Shown in pieces: positions 1-10,900 of a DNA stretch of 64,000 nucleotides. How positions within the stretch are numbered: position 1 is the first letter of the stretch; each line of letters starts with the position of its first letter. The notes below the pieces were generated by a model. It saw only the letters and a list, made by a program, of their open reading frames with translations. It ran no database searches and was not told the origin of the DNA. The stretch covers positions 1-64,000 of the forward strand of contig JAHDGD010000001.1 in NCBI GenBank assembly GCA_020627825.1. Direction: 5' to 3'. Made by a program: the position numbers and the translations under genes. The DNA is from Saprospiraceae bacterium. Its GTDB lineage: Bacteria; Bacteroidota; Bacteroidia; Chitinophagales; Saprospiraceae.

Positions 1-806
1 ACATACTTACCATCTATAAATTCAGCTTCTCCTTCTTCAATCCAATTACCCCCATTTTCATCGAAAGACCATGTTGGAATAAAATCAGGTGCTGCGTCGT
101 GTAAACTAGGATCAACTTCAAATTCAACTGTAGCTGGAAAACCTTCTTTTAGTTGTAGCTCATTTCCATCTTTATCTCTCAGTTCTACGGCTAACATTGC
201 ATATGATTCCAATACAACTGTATTACCTCGTTCATCTTCTCCAATTAAATTTCCTGGCATAATTTCATGGCTAAAAGTGGCTTGAGGATTTATCCTAGTA
301 GCATATACCGTAACAGTTTCGTTATATGATTCTCCGTTATTATCTACAAAAGAATTCGCTTGAAATGTTATACTACCACCGCCATCTACAGCTACTTGAG
401 CAGCAGAATTTGGATTAATTTCTTTTCCATTTTGTAACGGCAACATTCTGATTACGATAGAATTTTTTGTCCCTTGCGGAAAAAACTTATCAGATCCGAA
501 GAAATATCCAGGAATTAATGCTCTTACAAAAGTCCCATTTGCATCCAATGGGATATTTTTGAATTGGGCAATTCCAAATCTGTCTGTTTTCATTTGTTCG
601 TCATATACAAAAACATCCACATCTTGCAACGAATTCCCATTAATGTCAGTAACATAAACATCTAAATCCCCAGTTATTAATTCAATAATTTCTGGTCCTG
701 GTACATTAATATTGACAATTTCAGAATCATCCAAGTCTTTATGACATGATGTTGTAATGAATAAAGTAGTAAATAGTATGATTGAAAGTTTTAAAATAAA
801 TTTCAT
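1..806 (-). CDS. lipoprotein with Ig-like/ZU5-like segment (3' end outside window)
   Basis: Reads leftwards from an ATG at 806-804 and stays open to the window edge, so about 268 residues of the N-terminal part are seen. It starts MKFILKLSIILF and has a hydrophobic stretch ending in a lipobox-like FITTSC, which predicts a lipid-anchored envelope protein. Residues of about 45-105 look like a carboxypeptidase-regulatory/Ig-like fold (LDVYVTDINGNSLQDVDVFV). After residue 140 the run GGSITFQANSFVDNNGE resembles the start of a ZU5-like domain seen in Bacteroidota surface proteins; that match is by eye. No enzymatic motif is visible. Function unknown; probably a structural surface lipoprotein. The end of the gene and its length cannot be judged. 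Confidence 0.75.
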   Translation of the reverse strand, partial: MKFILKLSIILFTTLFITTSCHKDLDDSEIVNINVPGPEIIELITGDLDVYVTDINGNSLQDVDVFVYDEQMKTDRFGIAQFKNIPLDANGTFVRALIPGYFFGSDKFFPQGTKNSIVIRMLPLQNGKEINPNSAAQVAVDGGGSITFQANSFVDNNGESYNETVTVYATRINPQATFSHEIMPGNLIGEDERGNTVVLESYAMLAVELRDKDGNELQLKEGFPATVEFEVDPSLHDAAPDFIPTWSFDENGGNWIEEGEAEFIDGKY

Positions 807-961
807 ATCTACTTATAATTTGTTTTTAGTTCACAAGAATGAAAAACAATTCAATTGATTCGCTGCGTCGAAATGAAAAAAGACATAAAACTTTCTATTT
901 ATTTTTATTTAAAGGATAATTAGCTAAAAATATTTATTTTGGGCGAAAGCCCAATCAAAGT
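807..961. promoter_or_regulatory. divergent intergenic region between lipoprotein gene and rarA
   Basis: This 155-bp region separates two divergent starts and must hold both promoters. The most visible element is the GGGC-GAAA-GCCC palindrome at 939-954, ending seven bases before the rarA ATG. A TATTTTG at 934-940 is one base short of the Bacteroidota -7 consensus TAnnTTTG and overlaps the palindrome. I cannot assign a confident -33 box. Confidence 0.35.
939..954 (+). repeat. short palindrome, GGGC-GAAA-GCCC type, at the rarA start
   Basis: Arms TTGGGC and GCCCAA surround GAAA, which as RNA would be a GNRA tetraloop hairpin. It occupies the position where a ribosome binding site would lie, seven bases upstream of the rarA ATG. 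One of a family of similar palindromes in this window (see findings). Confidence 0.7.
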
Positions 962-2239
962 ATGAAAATACCTCTTGCAGAACGAATGAGACCAAATACA
1001 TTGGAAGAGTATTTAGGTCAACAGCATATTGTAGGCGAAAAAGCGATAATCTATAAATCCATCCAAAATCATACGATTAGTTCTATGATTTTTTGGGGAC
1101 CTCCAGGTGTTGGAAAAACTACACTTGCGAGGATTATTTCTACAACCCAAGATAGACCCTTTATAGAGATTAGTGCTATAAATGCTGGAGTAAAAGATAT
1201 CAGAGATGCTATTAGTCGAGCAAAATCAAACACATTATTTACAAAACCAAACCCAATTCTTTTTATAGACGAAATCCATAGATTTAGTAAATCTCAACAA
1301 GATGCTTTATTAAAGGCAGTTGAAAATGGTACAATTATTCTTATAGGTGCAACGACAGAAAATCCATCTTTCGAAGTAATTCCCGCTTTATTAAGTCGAT
1401 GCAGAGTTTATACACTTGAACATTTAGATAAAGCTCAACTTGAAGCGCTTTTGTATAAAGCGATAGAGAAAGATGAATATCTCAATCAACGGGATATTGA
1501 AATAAATGAAACTTCAGCTTTAATAAGATATAGTGGAGGTGACGCAAGGAGGTTATTAAATGGATTTGAAACGATCATTCAAAGTTTTAAACCTGATGAA
1601 ACAATTAATATCACAGATGACTTGGTGACTAATATCATACAAGAGAATTTTTCGATTTATGATAAAAATGGTGAAATGCATTACGATATTATATCCGCTT
1701 TTATAAAAAGTATACGTGGAAGTGACCCGAATGCAGCAATTTATTATTTAGCTAGACTTATAGATGGAGGTGAGGATGTAAAATTTATTTGTAGAAGAAT
1801 GCTTATTGCAGCTAGTGAAGATATAGGAATGGCAAACCCCAATGCTTTATTACTTGCAAACGCAACTATGGAAAGTTGTATCAAAACAGGATATCCAGAA
1901 GCTCGTATTATGATGGCACAATGCGCAGTATATCTAGCATGTAGTGCAAAGAGTAATAGTAGTTACAAAGCCATCAATTTAGCTATTCAGTATGTAAAGC
2001 AAAACCCAAATGAAAGTGTACCTTTACATTTGAGGAATGCACCTACTAAGTTGATGAAGGAACTAGGATATGGTGATCAGTATCAATATGCTCATGATTA
2101 TGAAAATAATCATTCAATACAAGAATTTCTTCCTGAATCAGCTAAAGGAAATGTATTCTATGATCCTCAAAACAATCCTGCTGAACAGCGTATAAAGCAA
2201 ACATTGCATAATCTTTGGAAAGGAAAATATGGATATTAG
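962..2239 (+). CDS. rarA: replication-associated recombination protein A (AAA+ ATPase)
   Basis: RarA/MgsA (WRNIP1 family) acts at stalled replication forks as a clamp-loader-like AAA+ ATPase, interacting in other bacteria with SSB and ssDNA ends. The 425 residues match the family length. Visible motifs: N-terminal PLAERMRPNTLEEYLGQQH, Walker A GPPGVGKTT (residues 46-54), Walker B FIDEIHR (D103, E104), sensor 1 GATTENPSF, and the C-terminal tetramerisation region (IRGSDPNAAIYYLARLI; RRMLIAASEDIGMANP). The start is the only sensible ATG because the family begins with this PLAERMRP segment. It stands alone ahead of an acyl-CoA dehydrogenase gene 86 bp downstream. A GNRA-type hairpin lies immediately before the ATG and could affect initiation. 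Confidence 0.96.
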   Translation: MKIPLAERMRPNTLEEYLGQQHIVGEKAIIYKSIQNHTISSMIFWGPPGVGKTTLARIISTTQDRPFIEISAINAGVKDIRDAISRAKSNTLFTKPNPILFIDEIHRFSKSQQDALLKAVENGTIILIGATTENPSFEVIPALLSRCRVYTLEHLDKAQLEALLYKAIEKDEYLNQRDIEINETSALIRYSGGDARRLLNGFETIIQSFKPDETINITDDLVTNIIQENFSIYDKNGEMHYDIISAFIKSIRGSDPNAAIYYLARLIDGGEDVKFICRRMLIAASEDIGMANPNALLLANATMESCIKTGYPEARIMMAQCAVYLACSAKSNSSYKAINLAIQYVKQNPNESVPLHLRNAPTKLMKELGYGDQYQYAHDYENNHSIQEFLPESAKGNVFYDPQNNPAEQRIKQTLHNLWKGKYGY

Positions 2240-2325
2240 TGCTTAAAACCTTTTTAAAAAAATTGCATTTTGAATAAAGAATCACAATTCAACTCATTAA
2301 AAAATTAAAAAAGTTGATAAAATAA

Positions 2326-3462
2326 ATGAACACTGAAGATTTAAAGTTTATTGAAGAAGCCGCATTACAATTTGCCTCAACTCATATTAAACCTCATGTA
2401 ATGGAATGGGACGAATCTCAAAAATTTCCAATTGAAGTTTTTAGAAAAATGGGAGAATTAGGTTTCATGGGAGTATTAGTGCCAGAAGAATATGGAGGGA
2501 GTGGTATGGGATATCAAGAGTATATTACAATTATCAGTTCCATAGCGAAAACTTGTGGTAGTATTGGATTATCTTTAGCTGCACATAATTCATTGTGCAC
2601 CAACCATATCCTAACATTTGGAAATGAGAATCAAAAGAAAAAATATTTACCAAAATTAGCAACGGGCGAACATATAGGTGCTTGGGGATTAACAGAAGCA
2701 AATACAGGTAGTGACGCTATGCGTATGAAATGTGTTGCAGTTAAAGAGGGGGATTATTATATATTAAATGGAACAAAAAATTGGATTACACATGGAATTT
2801 CAGGTGAAGTTGCGGTTGTACTAGCACGAACTGGAGATTTACTGGACAGTAGAGGTATTACTGCCTTTATAGTTGAGAGAAATACAGAAGGCTTTAGTGC
2901 AGGAAAAAAAGAAAACAAGTTAGGAATGCGGGCAAGTGAAACAGCAGAACTTGTTTTTAATAATTGTAAAATTCATAAAGATCAAATTCTAGGAAAAGAA
3001 GGAGAAGGCTTTATCCAAGCAATGAAAATTTTAGATGGAGGCAGGATAAGTATAGCTGCTTTATCTCTAGGAATTGCGAAAGGGGCATATGAAGCCAGTG
3101 TAAAATATTCTCAAGAAAGAGAACAATTTGGGAAAGCTATTTCAAGATTTCAAGCAATTGCTTTTAAATTAGCAGATATGAGAGTAAAAATTGAAGCTTC
3201 GGAATTGCTCACAAGAAAAGCGGGAACATTAAAAGACAATGGAGATAAGGTTACTAAAGCAGGTGCAATCGCAAAGTATTACGCAAGTGAAGCTTGTGTA
3301 GAAATAGCAACGGATGCCGTTCAAGTATTTGGTGGTTATGGTTATACAAAGGATTTTCCTGTAGAAAAGTATTATAGAGATTCCAAATTATGTACCATAG
3401 GAGAAGGAACATCAGAAATTCAAAAATTAGTTATATCAAGAGAATTATTAAATGGTCATTAA
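2326..3462 (+). CDS. acyl-CoA dehydrogenase (short/medium-chain type)
   Basis: FAD enzyme that oxidises acyl-CoA to trans-2-enoyl-CoA and passes electrons to ETF in beta-oxidation or branched-chain amino-acid breakdown. At 378 residues it matches the short-chain dehydrogenase family. Motifs: N-terminal helical domain, middle beta domain with AWGLTEANTGSDA (FAD/substrate contact), and the C-terminal helical domain with QVFGGYGYTKDFPVEKYYRD and IGEGTSEIQ. E360 in that last motif sits at the catalytic-base position of butyryl-CoA dehydrogenases. Chain-length preference cannot be read from sequence. The 3' end overlaps the next gene by 11 bp, so the two are probably cotranscribed although functionally unrelated. 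Confidence 0.93.
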   Translation: MNTEDLKFIEEAALQFASTHIKPHVMEWDESQKFPIEVFRKMGELGFMGVLVPEEYGGSGMGYQEYITIISSIAKTCGSIGLSLAAHNSLCTNHILTFGNENQKKKYLPKLATGEHIGAWGLTEANTGSDAMRMKCVAVKEGDYYILNGTKNWITHGISGEVAVVLARTGDLLDSRGITAFIVERNTEGFSAGKKENKLGMRASETAELVFNNCKIHKDQILGKEGEGFIQAMKILDGGRISIAALSLGIAKGAYEASVKYSQEREQFGKAISRFQAIAFKLADMRVKIEASELLTRKAGTLKDNGDKVTKAGAIAKYYASEACVEIATDAVQVFGGYGYTKDFPVEKYYRDSKLCTIGEGTSEIQKLVISRELLNGH

Positions 3463-5905
3463 AAAATCAAATAAAGTGAAAACATTAAAGTTAATTGTGT
3501 TATGCATGTTATTATTCAATTTACCCTATGTGTCAACTGCACAGATATTTGGTAAAAAGAATAAAACAGAAACAAAAGCTGCGCCTAAAAAAGGTAAAAT
3601 AAAACCTTATGGACAAGTTATTACATCAAAGGCTAAATCAGATTCAGGTTTAATCACTACTCATAAAGTAGATAGTAAATATTATTTTGAGATTGGTGAT
3701 AGTCTTTTGAACAAAGAAATTCTAGTTGTAAGCAGAATTTCAGGATTTGTGAAAAATTTAAATTTCGGTGGAGCTGGGACAAAATCAAGACCTCAGCAAG
3801 TCATACGATTTCAAAGAAAAGATAATAAAATCTTATTGAGAGAAGTCTCCTATAATAGTGTTGCAAGTGAAGAAAAACCGATTTATGAATCTGTTAAGAA
3901 TAATAATTTTGAGCCAATTATCATGGCATTTGATATTGCAGCAATAGGCAAGAATGAAAAGAGTGTTGTAATAGAGGTTTCTCCCCTATTCACTACTGAT
4001 GTGCCTATGTTTGGTGCTATGTATGACTTTCAAGAGAAGAGATTTGGAATCCGCGGGGTTGATAAGAATAGATCTTACATTGAATCAATGAAATCATATC
4101 CCAATAATGTTGAGATACGACACGTATTAACATACAATGGGACAGATAAACTACCTGATAATCAACTTACAGGTGCTCTTACTGTTGAATTAAATCAATC
4201 CTTTGTTCTACTTCCTGAAAATCCTATGATGCCTAGACTATTTGATGCACGTGTTGGGTATTTTTCAATAAGTCAAATAGACTATGGTTCAGAAGCACAA
4301 AAAGCTCAGAGAAAAAGATATATAACAAGATGGAGGCTAGAGCCAAAAGACCCTGATGCATACTTTAATGGTGAACTAGTGGAGCCAATAAAACCTATAA
4401 TATATTATATAGATCCAGCAACCCCTACTGAATGGGTGCCATATTTAAAGCAAGGAATAGAAGATTGGCAAATTGCATTTGAACAAGCAGGTTTTAAAAA
4501 TGCTATTTTGGCAAAAGAAGCACCTTCCAAAGAAGAAGATCCAGATTGGACTCCAGAGGATGTGCGTTATTCTACCATTCGCTATGTATCAACAGATATT
4601 CAAAATGCAATGGGACCACATGTTCATGATCCAAGAACTGGTGAGATATTAGAAAGCGATATTATATGGTATCATAATGTTATGAACTTATTACGAAATT
4701 GGTATTTCATTCAAACTGCTGCAATAAATCCAAAAGCGAGATCTGTTAAATTTGACAATGCAGTAATGGGGCAATTAATTCGTTTTGTTTCAGCACATGA
4801 AGTAGGACATACTTTAGGGTTACCTCATAATATGGGGTCAAGTTGTGCTTATCCTGTTGATTCATTAAGAAGTCCAAGATTTACGAAAGAGATGGGGACA
4901 GCTCCTTCAATTATGGACTATGCTAGATTTAATTATGTGGCCCAACCTGAAGATGGGGATGTAGGTTTAATGCCAGGAGTAGGTCCATATGATAAGTGGT
5001 CAATAGAATTTGGATACAAATTAAATAAAGATGCTACTTCTCCTGAAGCTGATAAAAAAATTACAGATAAATGGGTTTTAGAAAAAGCCGGTAACCCATT
5101 ATACAGATTTGGGCGACAAAGAGGATTACCTCTTGATCCTTCAGCACAAACTGAAGATTTAGGGGATAATTCTATGTTAGCTTCTGCATATGGGATTAAG
5201 AACCTTAAAAGAATACTGCCTAAGTTAATAGAATGGACAGAAGAAGATGGAAAAGACTTTCAAGATTTAGAAGAGTTGTATGGTCAAGTTTTTGGACAAT
5301 TTAATAGATACATGGGACATGTGATTGCAAATGTGGGTGGTGTGTACGAAATGTATCAAACATATGACGAAGATAAGGCAATCTATACGCCTGTTGACAA
5401 AGAAAGACAAAGATCAGCAATGCTCTTTCTAAATGAGCAACTATTCGAAACTCCTACTTGGTTAATTGATAAAGAAATATTAGGAAGAATAGGACCCGAT
5501 GGTGGTACATCTAGAATAAGTAGAGCACAAAATAGAGCTTTAAATATTCTATTATTCAACGATCGTTTAACTCGCATAATAGATAATGAAGTCATCAATG
5601 GGAAAGATGCATATGGTATTGAAATATTCTTCGCTGATTTACAATCTGGAATTTTTGGTAACAATATGTCTTCAACAGATACCTACAAAAGAAATTTACA
5701 AAGAATGTATGTTGATAAGTTAATCGAGAAATTAAAGAGCAAAGATGCTACAGTACGCTCAAGTGATATCTCTGCGGTTGTAAGATCTGCTTTGATGAAG
5801 ATTAAAAAAGACTTAATGTCTTCAAGTGAATATTCGAGAAGCACATTGACTGGTTCACACTACCAAGACCTTGTTGCTAGAATTGAAATGCTTGATAAAG
5901 CATAA
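3452..5905 (+). CDS. secreted zinc-dependent metallopeptidase (DUF5117/DUF5118 type)
   Basis: 817-residue exported protein. A signal peptide (basic start, hydrophobic LKLIVLCMLLFNLPYVSTAQ) is followed by a Lys-rich linker and then beta-rich domains resembling the DUF5118 and DUF5117 regions of Bacteroidota metallopeptidases. The metzincin zinc motif HEVGHTLGLPHN begins at H449 (ligands H449, H453, H459; base E450). The family's Met-turn is plausibly the SIMDYARFNY segment downstream. Substrate unknown. The start overlaps the acyl-CoA dehydrogenase stop by 11 bp. The unit ends with a strong intrinsic terminator at 5940-5969. Confidence 0.88.
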   Translation: MVIKKSNKVKTLKLIVLCMLLFNLPYVSTAQIFGKKNKTETKAAPKKGKIKPYGQVITSKAKSDSGLITTHKVDSKYYFEIGDSLLNKEILVVSRISGFVKNLNFGGAGTKSRPQQVIRFQRKDNKILLREVSYNSVASEEKPIYESVKNNNFEPIIMAFDIAAIGKNEKSVVIEVSPLFTTDVPMFGAMYDFQEKRFGIRGVDKNRSYIESMKSYPNNVEIRHVLTYNGTDKLPDNQLTGALTVELNQSFVLLPENPMMPRLFDARVGYFSISQIDYGSEAQKAQRKRYITRWRLEPKDPDAYFNGELVEPIKPIIYYIDPATPTEWVPYLKQGIEDWQIAFEQAGFKNAILAKEAPSKEEDPDWTPEDVRYSTIRYVSTDIQNAMGPHVHDPRTGEILESDIIWYHNVMNLLRNWYFIQTAAINPKARSVKFDNAVMGQLIRFVSAHEVGHTLGLPHNMGSSCAYPVDSLRSPRFTKEMGTAPSIMDYARFNYVAQPEDGDVGLMPGVGPYDKWSIEFGYKLNKDATSPEADKKITDKWVLEKAGNPLYRFGRQRGLPLDPSAQTEDLGDNSMLASAYGIKNLKRILPKLIEWTEEDGKDFQDLEELYGQVFGQFNRYMGHVIANVGGVYEMYQTYDEDKAIYTPVDKERQRSAMLFLNEQLFETPTWLIDKEILGRIGPDGGTSRISRAQNRALNILLFNDRLTRIIDNEVINGKDAYGIEIFFADLQSGIFGNNMSSTDTYKRNLQRMYVDKLIEKLKSKDATVRSSDISAVVRSALMKIKKDLMSSSEYSRSTLTGSHYQDLVARIEMLDKA

Positions 5906-5939
5906 AACAATAATCTAACTGTTAAGCAATTAATAGGTG

Positions 5940-5969
5940 CCTGGGAGATCATATCTTCCAGGTTTTTTT
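5940..5969 (+). terminator. intrinsic terminator after the metallopeptidase gene
   Basis: Stem CCTGG/CCAGG continued by AGAT/ATCT around a CAT loop (5940-5962), followed by seven T (5963-5969). The T run is on the plus strand only, so it ends the rarA-side transcript. The convergent NUDIX stop codon overlaps the end of the T run. Confidence 0.85.
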
Positions 5970-6603
5970 ATTGATTTTTTATTAGAAAATATTCGTAAAC
6001 ATCTTTAATATTCGGAAATATTGGCTTTGCTTGAAGAAGAAATTCATCATATTTAAACCATTTTGCAATTTCAATATCTTCTTCTTTTTGAGGTACTAAT
6101 TTCTTGTCTTTTGAAGTCATTATATACCAAATCGACTCTTTAAGTTTTCTTGCTTTCGGGTTTCCATATGAATGAAAAGTTGATCCTAGTTTCTTTACTA
6201 TTTCTACATTTTTCAATCCACATTCTTCCTTTACTTCACGTATAGCGCAATCTTTTTTCTTTTCATTTTCTTCAATCTTTCCTTTAGGGAAGTCCCATTT
6301 CCCTCTTCTAAAAATACTTAAGATTTCTTCTTTTTCATTTTTTACAATACCGCCAGCAGCAACAATTACTTCAAATAAAGCAAAAACATCAGATTTCAAA
6401 TTAGCCAAAGATTCTGAATGCAGAACAATCCGATTCATTTCATTTCTCTCTAGATTTACTATCGCATCATTAAGAATAGATGTATCATCAGAATATTCAA
6501 CTAGTTTTTGATTATCCTTTAAAATAATAAAAGGAACATCATTCGTTTCAATGAGTTGTAATAAATTCTCATTGATGTATATATTTAAAAACTCTTTATT
6601 CAA
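5968..6603 (-). CDS. NUDIX hydrolase
   Basis: 211 residues. The C-terminal two thirds is a Nudix fold with a complete Nudix box from G108 to L130 (GKIEENE, seven residues, then REVKEECGL), the Mg-binding site for hydrolysing nucleoside-diphosphate-linked compounds. The phrase FRRGKWDFPKGKIE is typical of (d)NTP or diadenosine-polyphosphate hydrolases. The first 75 residues do not resemble the domain. The start used is TTG at 6603-6601, overlapping the TGA stop of the upstream membrane-protein gene (TTGA); the next in-frame Met is residue 56, too close to the domain. This suggests translational coupling. Exact substrate unknown. Confidence 0.85.
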   Translation of the reverse strand: MNKEFLNIYINENLLQLIETNDVPFIILKDNQKLVEYSDDTSILNDAIVNLERNEMNRIVLHSESLANLKSDVFALFEVIVAAGGIVKNEKEEILSIFRRGKWDFPKGKIEENEKKKDCAIREVKEECGLKNVEIVKKLGSTFHSYGNPKARKLKESIWYIMTSKDKKLVPQKEEDIEIAKWFKYDEFLLQAKPIFPNIKDVYEYFLIKNQ

Positions 6604-7886
6604 TGTTTATATTTTAAAATTCTTGAACCGTAAAAAGCAAATATCGTCATTGCAAACCCTACAGGCAACATAAATAAATATGAAAATGGAACATATAAAA
6701 AACTATAAAATATGACTAAATAAAGAAGTAAGCTAAGCGCTAAATATATATTCCATTCCATTTTCACTTTATTCTTAAACCAAAAGTAACTTATAGCGAT
6801 TGCTGTTGAAAGACAAAAAATTAAATTGAATAATTTGGCTACATTTAATTTTTCTTCTTCATTTCCTCCTAAAAATGTATAAAAATAATATGAAAATGAA
6901 AGCCCATTATCTAAATGGTAAGGAATCGAACCAGGACTTTGCCAGAATTGAGTTTTCCACTGATCCGTTGCTGTTCTGCTATAATATTCCAATCCGTTTG
7001 TAAATATGGAAGGATCTTTAATTAAAAAAGGGAGTACATATAAAATTAAAATGACAGAGATGCCATATACTCCAATTTTAAAAATATTTTTAAATCCGCA
7101 TTCCTTCCAAATAACGAAAATAAAAGGAATTACATACAAGGTGTAGGAATATCTTGACATGGTACATAATCCTATTGAAAGACCTATTATCCACCATTTT
7201 TTTTGGGTTAAACCCAAAAGAAATAAAACATAAAAACTTAACGGCATAAGTTCTGTACCAAAGACAAAAACAGATACATCATAATGCACATACCATTTAA
7301 CAAATAACACAGGTAATATTGCAATTACAATAGCATGAATAAGACTAGGATACTTAAACAAATAATATAAACTACCAAAGCAATAAACAAGAAAAAATGA
7401 ACCTATAGCCATGAATCTATAATCAAACCCCAATACCTCAGGAATTATATAGGGCATCCACATTGCTGGAAAATATGTAGGTTGAACACTATAGTTTTCA
7501 AATGGAATTTCAACGTATACAGGATCCCCATTTAAAAATCTCTGCACATAAGCTTCTAAAGAAGGTATTACATCTGAACCATCTGCTTTATCTGCAAATT
7601 GCTCAAAAACCCATACCATTTCTTTAAAAATTATAAAACCTGATATGACTAATAGGAAAAGGCCCAATAACCAAGAAGACTTAACGAGCGATTTTTGTTG
7701 TAGACTATTTTGTAAATCAAATTTGTTCTTATAAAATGGTACAATTATTAAAATACCAGAAACTAACCAAATAATTGGATTAAGCTTTGTTACAGGAGCC
7801 CACTTTGTACTTGATAATAATATGAGTATAAAACCACATAAACTTATTAAGTACTGACTATATGCTTTAGCTTGAATTGAACGCAT
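6600..7886 (-). CDS. polytopic membrane protein, glycosyltransferase 87-like
   Basis: 428 residues with about ten hydrophobic segments from the N-terminus onward (SQYLISLCGFILILLSS, WLLGLFLLVISGFIIF, and later helices up to LFMLPVGFAMTIFAFYG). The first loop is long and extracytoplasmic with aromatic/acidic residues (ADGSDVIPSLEAYVQRFLNGDPVY), as in GT-C polyprenyl-phosphate mannosyltransferase-like proteins. I therefore suspect a GT87/DUF2029-type enzyme, but no diagnostic motif proves it. It is coupled to the NUDIX gene by a 4-base overlap. A perfect TTTTGGGTT/AACCCAAAA palindrome lies inside the coding sequence at 7201-7219. Confidence 0.6.
   Translation of the reverse strand: MRSIQAKAYSQYLISLCGFILILLSSTKWAPVTKLNPIIWLVSGILIIVPFYKNKFDLQNSLQQKSLVKSSWLLGLFLLVISGFIIFKEMVWVFEQFADKADGSDVIPSLEAYVQRFLNGDPVYVEIPFENYSVQPTYFPAMWMPYIIPEVLGFDYRFMAIGSFFLVYCFGSLYYLFKYPSLIHAIVIAILPVLFVKWYVHYDVSVFVFGTELMPLSFYVLFLLGLTQKKWWIIGLSIGLCTMSRYSYTLYVIPFIFVIWKECGFKNIFKIGVYGISVILILYVLPFLIKDPSIFTNGLEYYSRTATDQWKTQFWQSPGSIPYHLDNGLSFSYYFYTFLGGNEEEKLNVAKLFNLIFCLSTAIAISYFWFKNKVKMEWNIYLALSLLLYLVIFYSFLYVPFSYLFMLPVGFAMTIFAFYGSRILKYKH
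7201..7219. repeat. palindrome inside the membrane-protein gene
   Basis: Arms TTTTGGGTT and AACCCAAAA around one A. It is a T-for-C variant of the GGGCTT-W-AAGCCC family and encodes LGLTQKK in a short loop between two hydrophobic helices. Confidence 0.6.
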
Positions 7887-7958
7887 TTTGCAAAATTAAT
7901 ATAAAACAACAAATAGATAGTGTCATTTTTATACAAGAAAAAAATCGTCTTTTTGTCC

Positions 7959-10900
7959 TTACTTAAGAACTGTTATATCTCCCTTTAACAGTTTTTCCCC
8001 ATTCTCATCAGGTAATATTACAATAGCATAAAATGCGAAAACCCCCGGATTTACGTTTTCACCTTTAAACTTTCCATCCCAACCTAATTCTTCTTTATTG
8101 GTAGGGATGTTCCTTACGTCGAATACTTTTTCACCCCACCTATTAAAAATTGCTAATTCGGAGATGATCATTTCCCTATCTGTGAAAATGGTAAAGAAAT
8201 CATTTAACCCGTCATCATTTGGAGTAAAAACATTGGGCGTATAGATATTAGAGAGTAGCTCGACACGAACTTGTATTGATGTAGAAATTTCACAACCATG
8301 GACATTAATAATAGTAACAGTGTATTCAATATCATTAACTGCATTAGTTGAATTAATAAGACAATTAGAACAAGAAAGATATTGATCTGGTGTCCAAATT
8401 ATGGTATCAATTTCGTCAATCGAAATATTGGTTTCTACTATAAGTTCTCCATTTTCGCCTGCATTTAGAATGATTTCGCCAATTGATTCTATTGTCATTT
8501 CCTCTGCTTGTTCAATTACAAAAACAGTATCGAGTTCACATCCTTCTGCATCGACAACTTGTAAAAGATAATCCCCTGGTTTTAAATCCAATAAATCAGT
8601 TTCTAGTATTTCTTCACCATCTAAAGAAAGACTATATGGTTCTGTACCACCTTGGATGCTTCCTATATTAATCTGTCCATCACTTTCTAAGTAACAACTT
8701 TCATTTATTATATTCCAATCGGAAAGAGAAAGCACATTAAAGTTTTCAAAAATTTGTACAGAATCTATTGCTTCACAAAATGTTACTTCATCAATAAATG
8801 AAACATAATATGTTCCAATACTATTAACATTTATTTCAGATGATACAGGATCCGAAATTATCATGCCATCATTTGTAAACCAGGTATATTCACCTTGAAA
8901 ATTTGCTTCAGCAGTTAGAATAGCTTGCGTATCTAAGCAATTAAATGATACATCATCTGAAACATTTAAACTTGGTTGATTAATGATGTTTTCTACCTGA
9001 ATGGTATCCTGGTTTACACAACCACTAATAGTATCCGTAATTGATATAAAATACGTTCCCATCTCATTTACTTGAATCATAGGATTATTAGATATTAAGT
9101 CTCCATTTTCATTATACCATTCAAATAAAAGAGAGACATTTGGAATAGATGAACTAACATCTAACAGGATCTCTGTATTTAAACAATTAATAGCTTCAAA
9201 AGGAGCAATGTTAATTATAGGGAAATCTTCTAGTTGTTCTATTTCAAGGGTGTCAATAGAGGAACAACCTGATATTGTGTCAATTGCACTTAAAATTACA
9301 AGTCCTGTTGTATCCAACATAAAAAATGCTTCAGTCGATGTTGAATCATTATACATCCATTCATAAATTACATGATCTTGTAATGCATACGATAGTGTTA
9401 TCATTTCTATTTTACAATCTAAAATATTAGAAGGATTTGAAAAAATTAAAGCATCAGGTTCTTCAATATTCAATCCGATAAAAACCTCATCAGGAGCAGA
9501 AACACAACCGTTTATTTCATTAACTACAACGAAATAATAAAATCCAGATTCGACAACTGTAAGCGTATCATTAATACTTAATTGATTTCCTTGTGCATCA
9601 ACCCAGTATGAGCTATACATTTCATCTAAATTATGCAATCCAATTATTTCTATAAACTGAACATCACAAGTTAAAATAGAGTCAACACCTGCATAAGATA
9701 TGGGAATTTCATCTTCAGAAAATACATAGACTGAATCAACTAAAGAACAGCCATCAGCATAGTTTGCGAAAAAATAATGCCACCCAATAGAGTTTGATTG
9801 AGCCACAGAGTCATTAGAAATAATACCTTGAGGTCCTTCCCAGGTATATAATGTTGCAGGATGTGTTGATAATCCAATGAGTGTTGCCGTTAACATAGAA
9901 CAATTAATCTCTATTGAATCACCAGCTTCTATACTTTGTATACATTGACTACAAGGATTTGGCGGCACGATTTCAATTTCAAATGGACAAGATTCATTTA
10001 ATGTATCTGTAATGATTAACTCAAAAGCCCCATCTGAAATATTGAATGGTCCTAGTTGAACAATCTCATTATACGGATAAACTTGCATTTCATTTTCTAT
10101 TTGCCAAACATCAAGCACATTATTTCCCGATACTAAAATCTCAATATAAAACACATCATCATTTTCTACATTATTTGTTCCATTATTATCGCAAATAACA
10201 GAAACTAGATCTGCATTTAATGAACACATAAAAGAACATGAAGAAGTATTTATTTCTTCTAGAATTGTACAATTCTCAAATTCAGAATCTACCAATTCAA
10301 AAGTGATATCCCCTATATTAGAAGCTGGAATATTCAAAGAATTTACAGATCCATAAGCATAGGATCCCTCAAGATTGTTAGCAATATACAATTGATAAAG
10401 ATTATTAGTAGCACCATCAATTACATTCGCCTCCCATGTTACTTCAATATAATCATCCGAACTATTCATAGGAGTGTTATTATCAAAACACTCTGTTTCA
10501 AAAAAGTCCAATGAAATTGAACAAGGCGTGGAACATGGAGTTAAAGGGCCAACTTGGATGGTATCAGCACATAAACTGGAATCAATATCTTGTATAACAA
10601 TTGTATGAAAATCATTATCTGCAGAAAGATTAATTTCAATTTCATTATAGTTCAATTCTATAGGAGTATTATCATCCACTGTTAATAGAACCTCATTAGT
10701 GCTACTGCCATTATATATTTCTATAGTAACATCAATCATATAAAAGTCATCATTTTCGATATCTTCGGTAGAATTATTATTACATTCCAAACTTATAGAC
10801 TCTATATTTAATGAACACTCAGAAGAACAAGATGATAAAACAATATCGTCTAAAACTAATTGACATTGATTGTCTTCAGAATCAACAAGTAAAATCAAAG

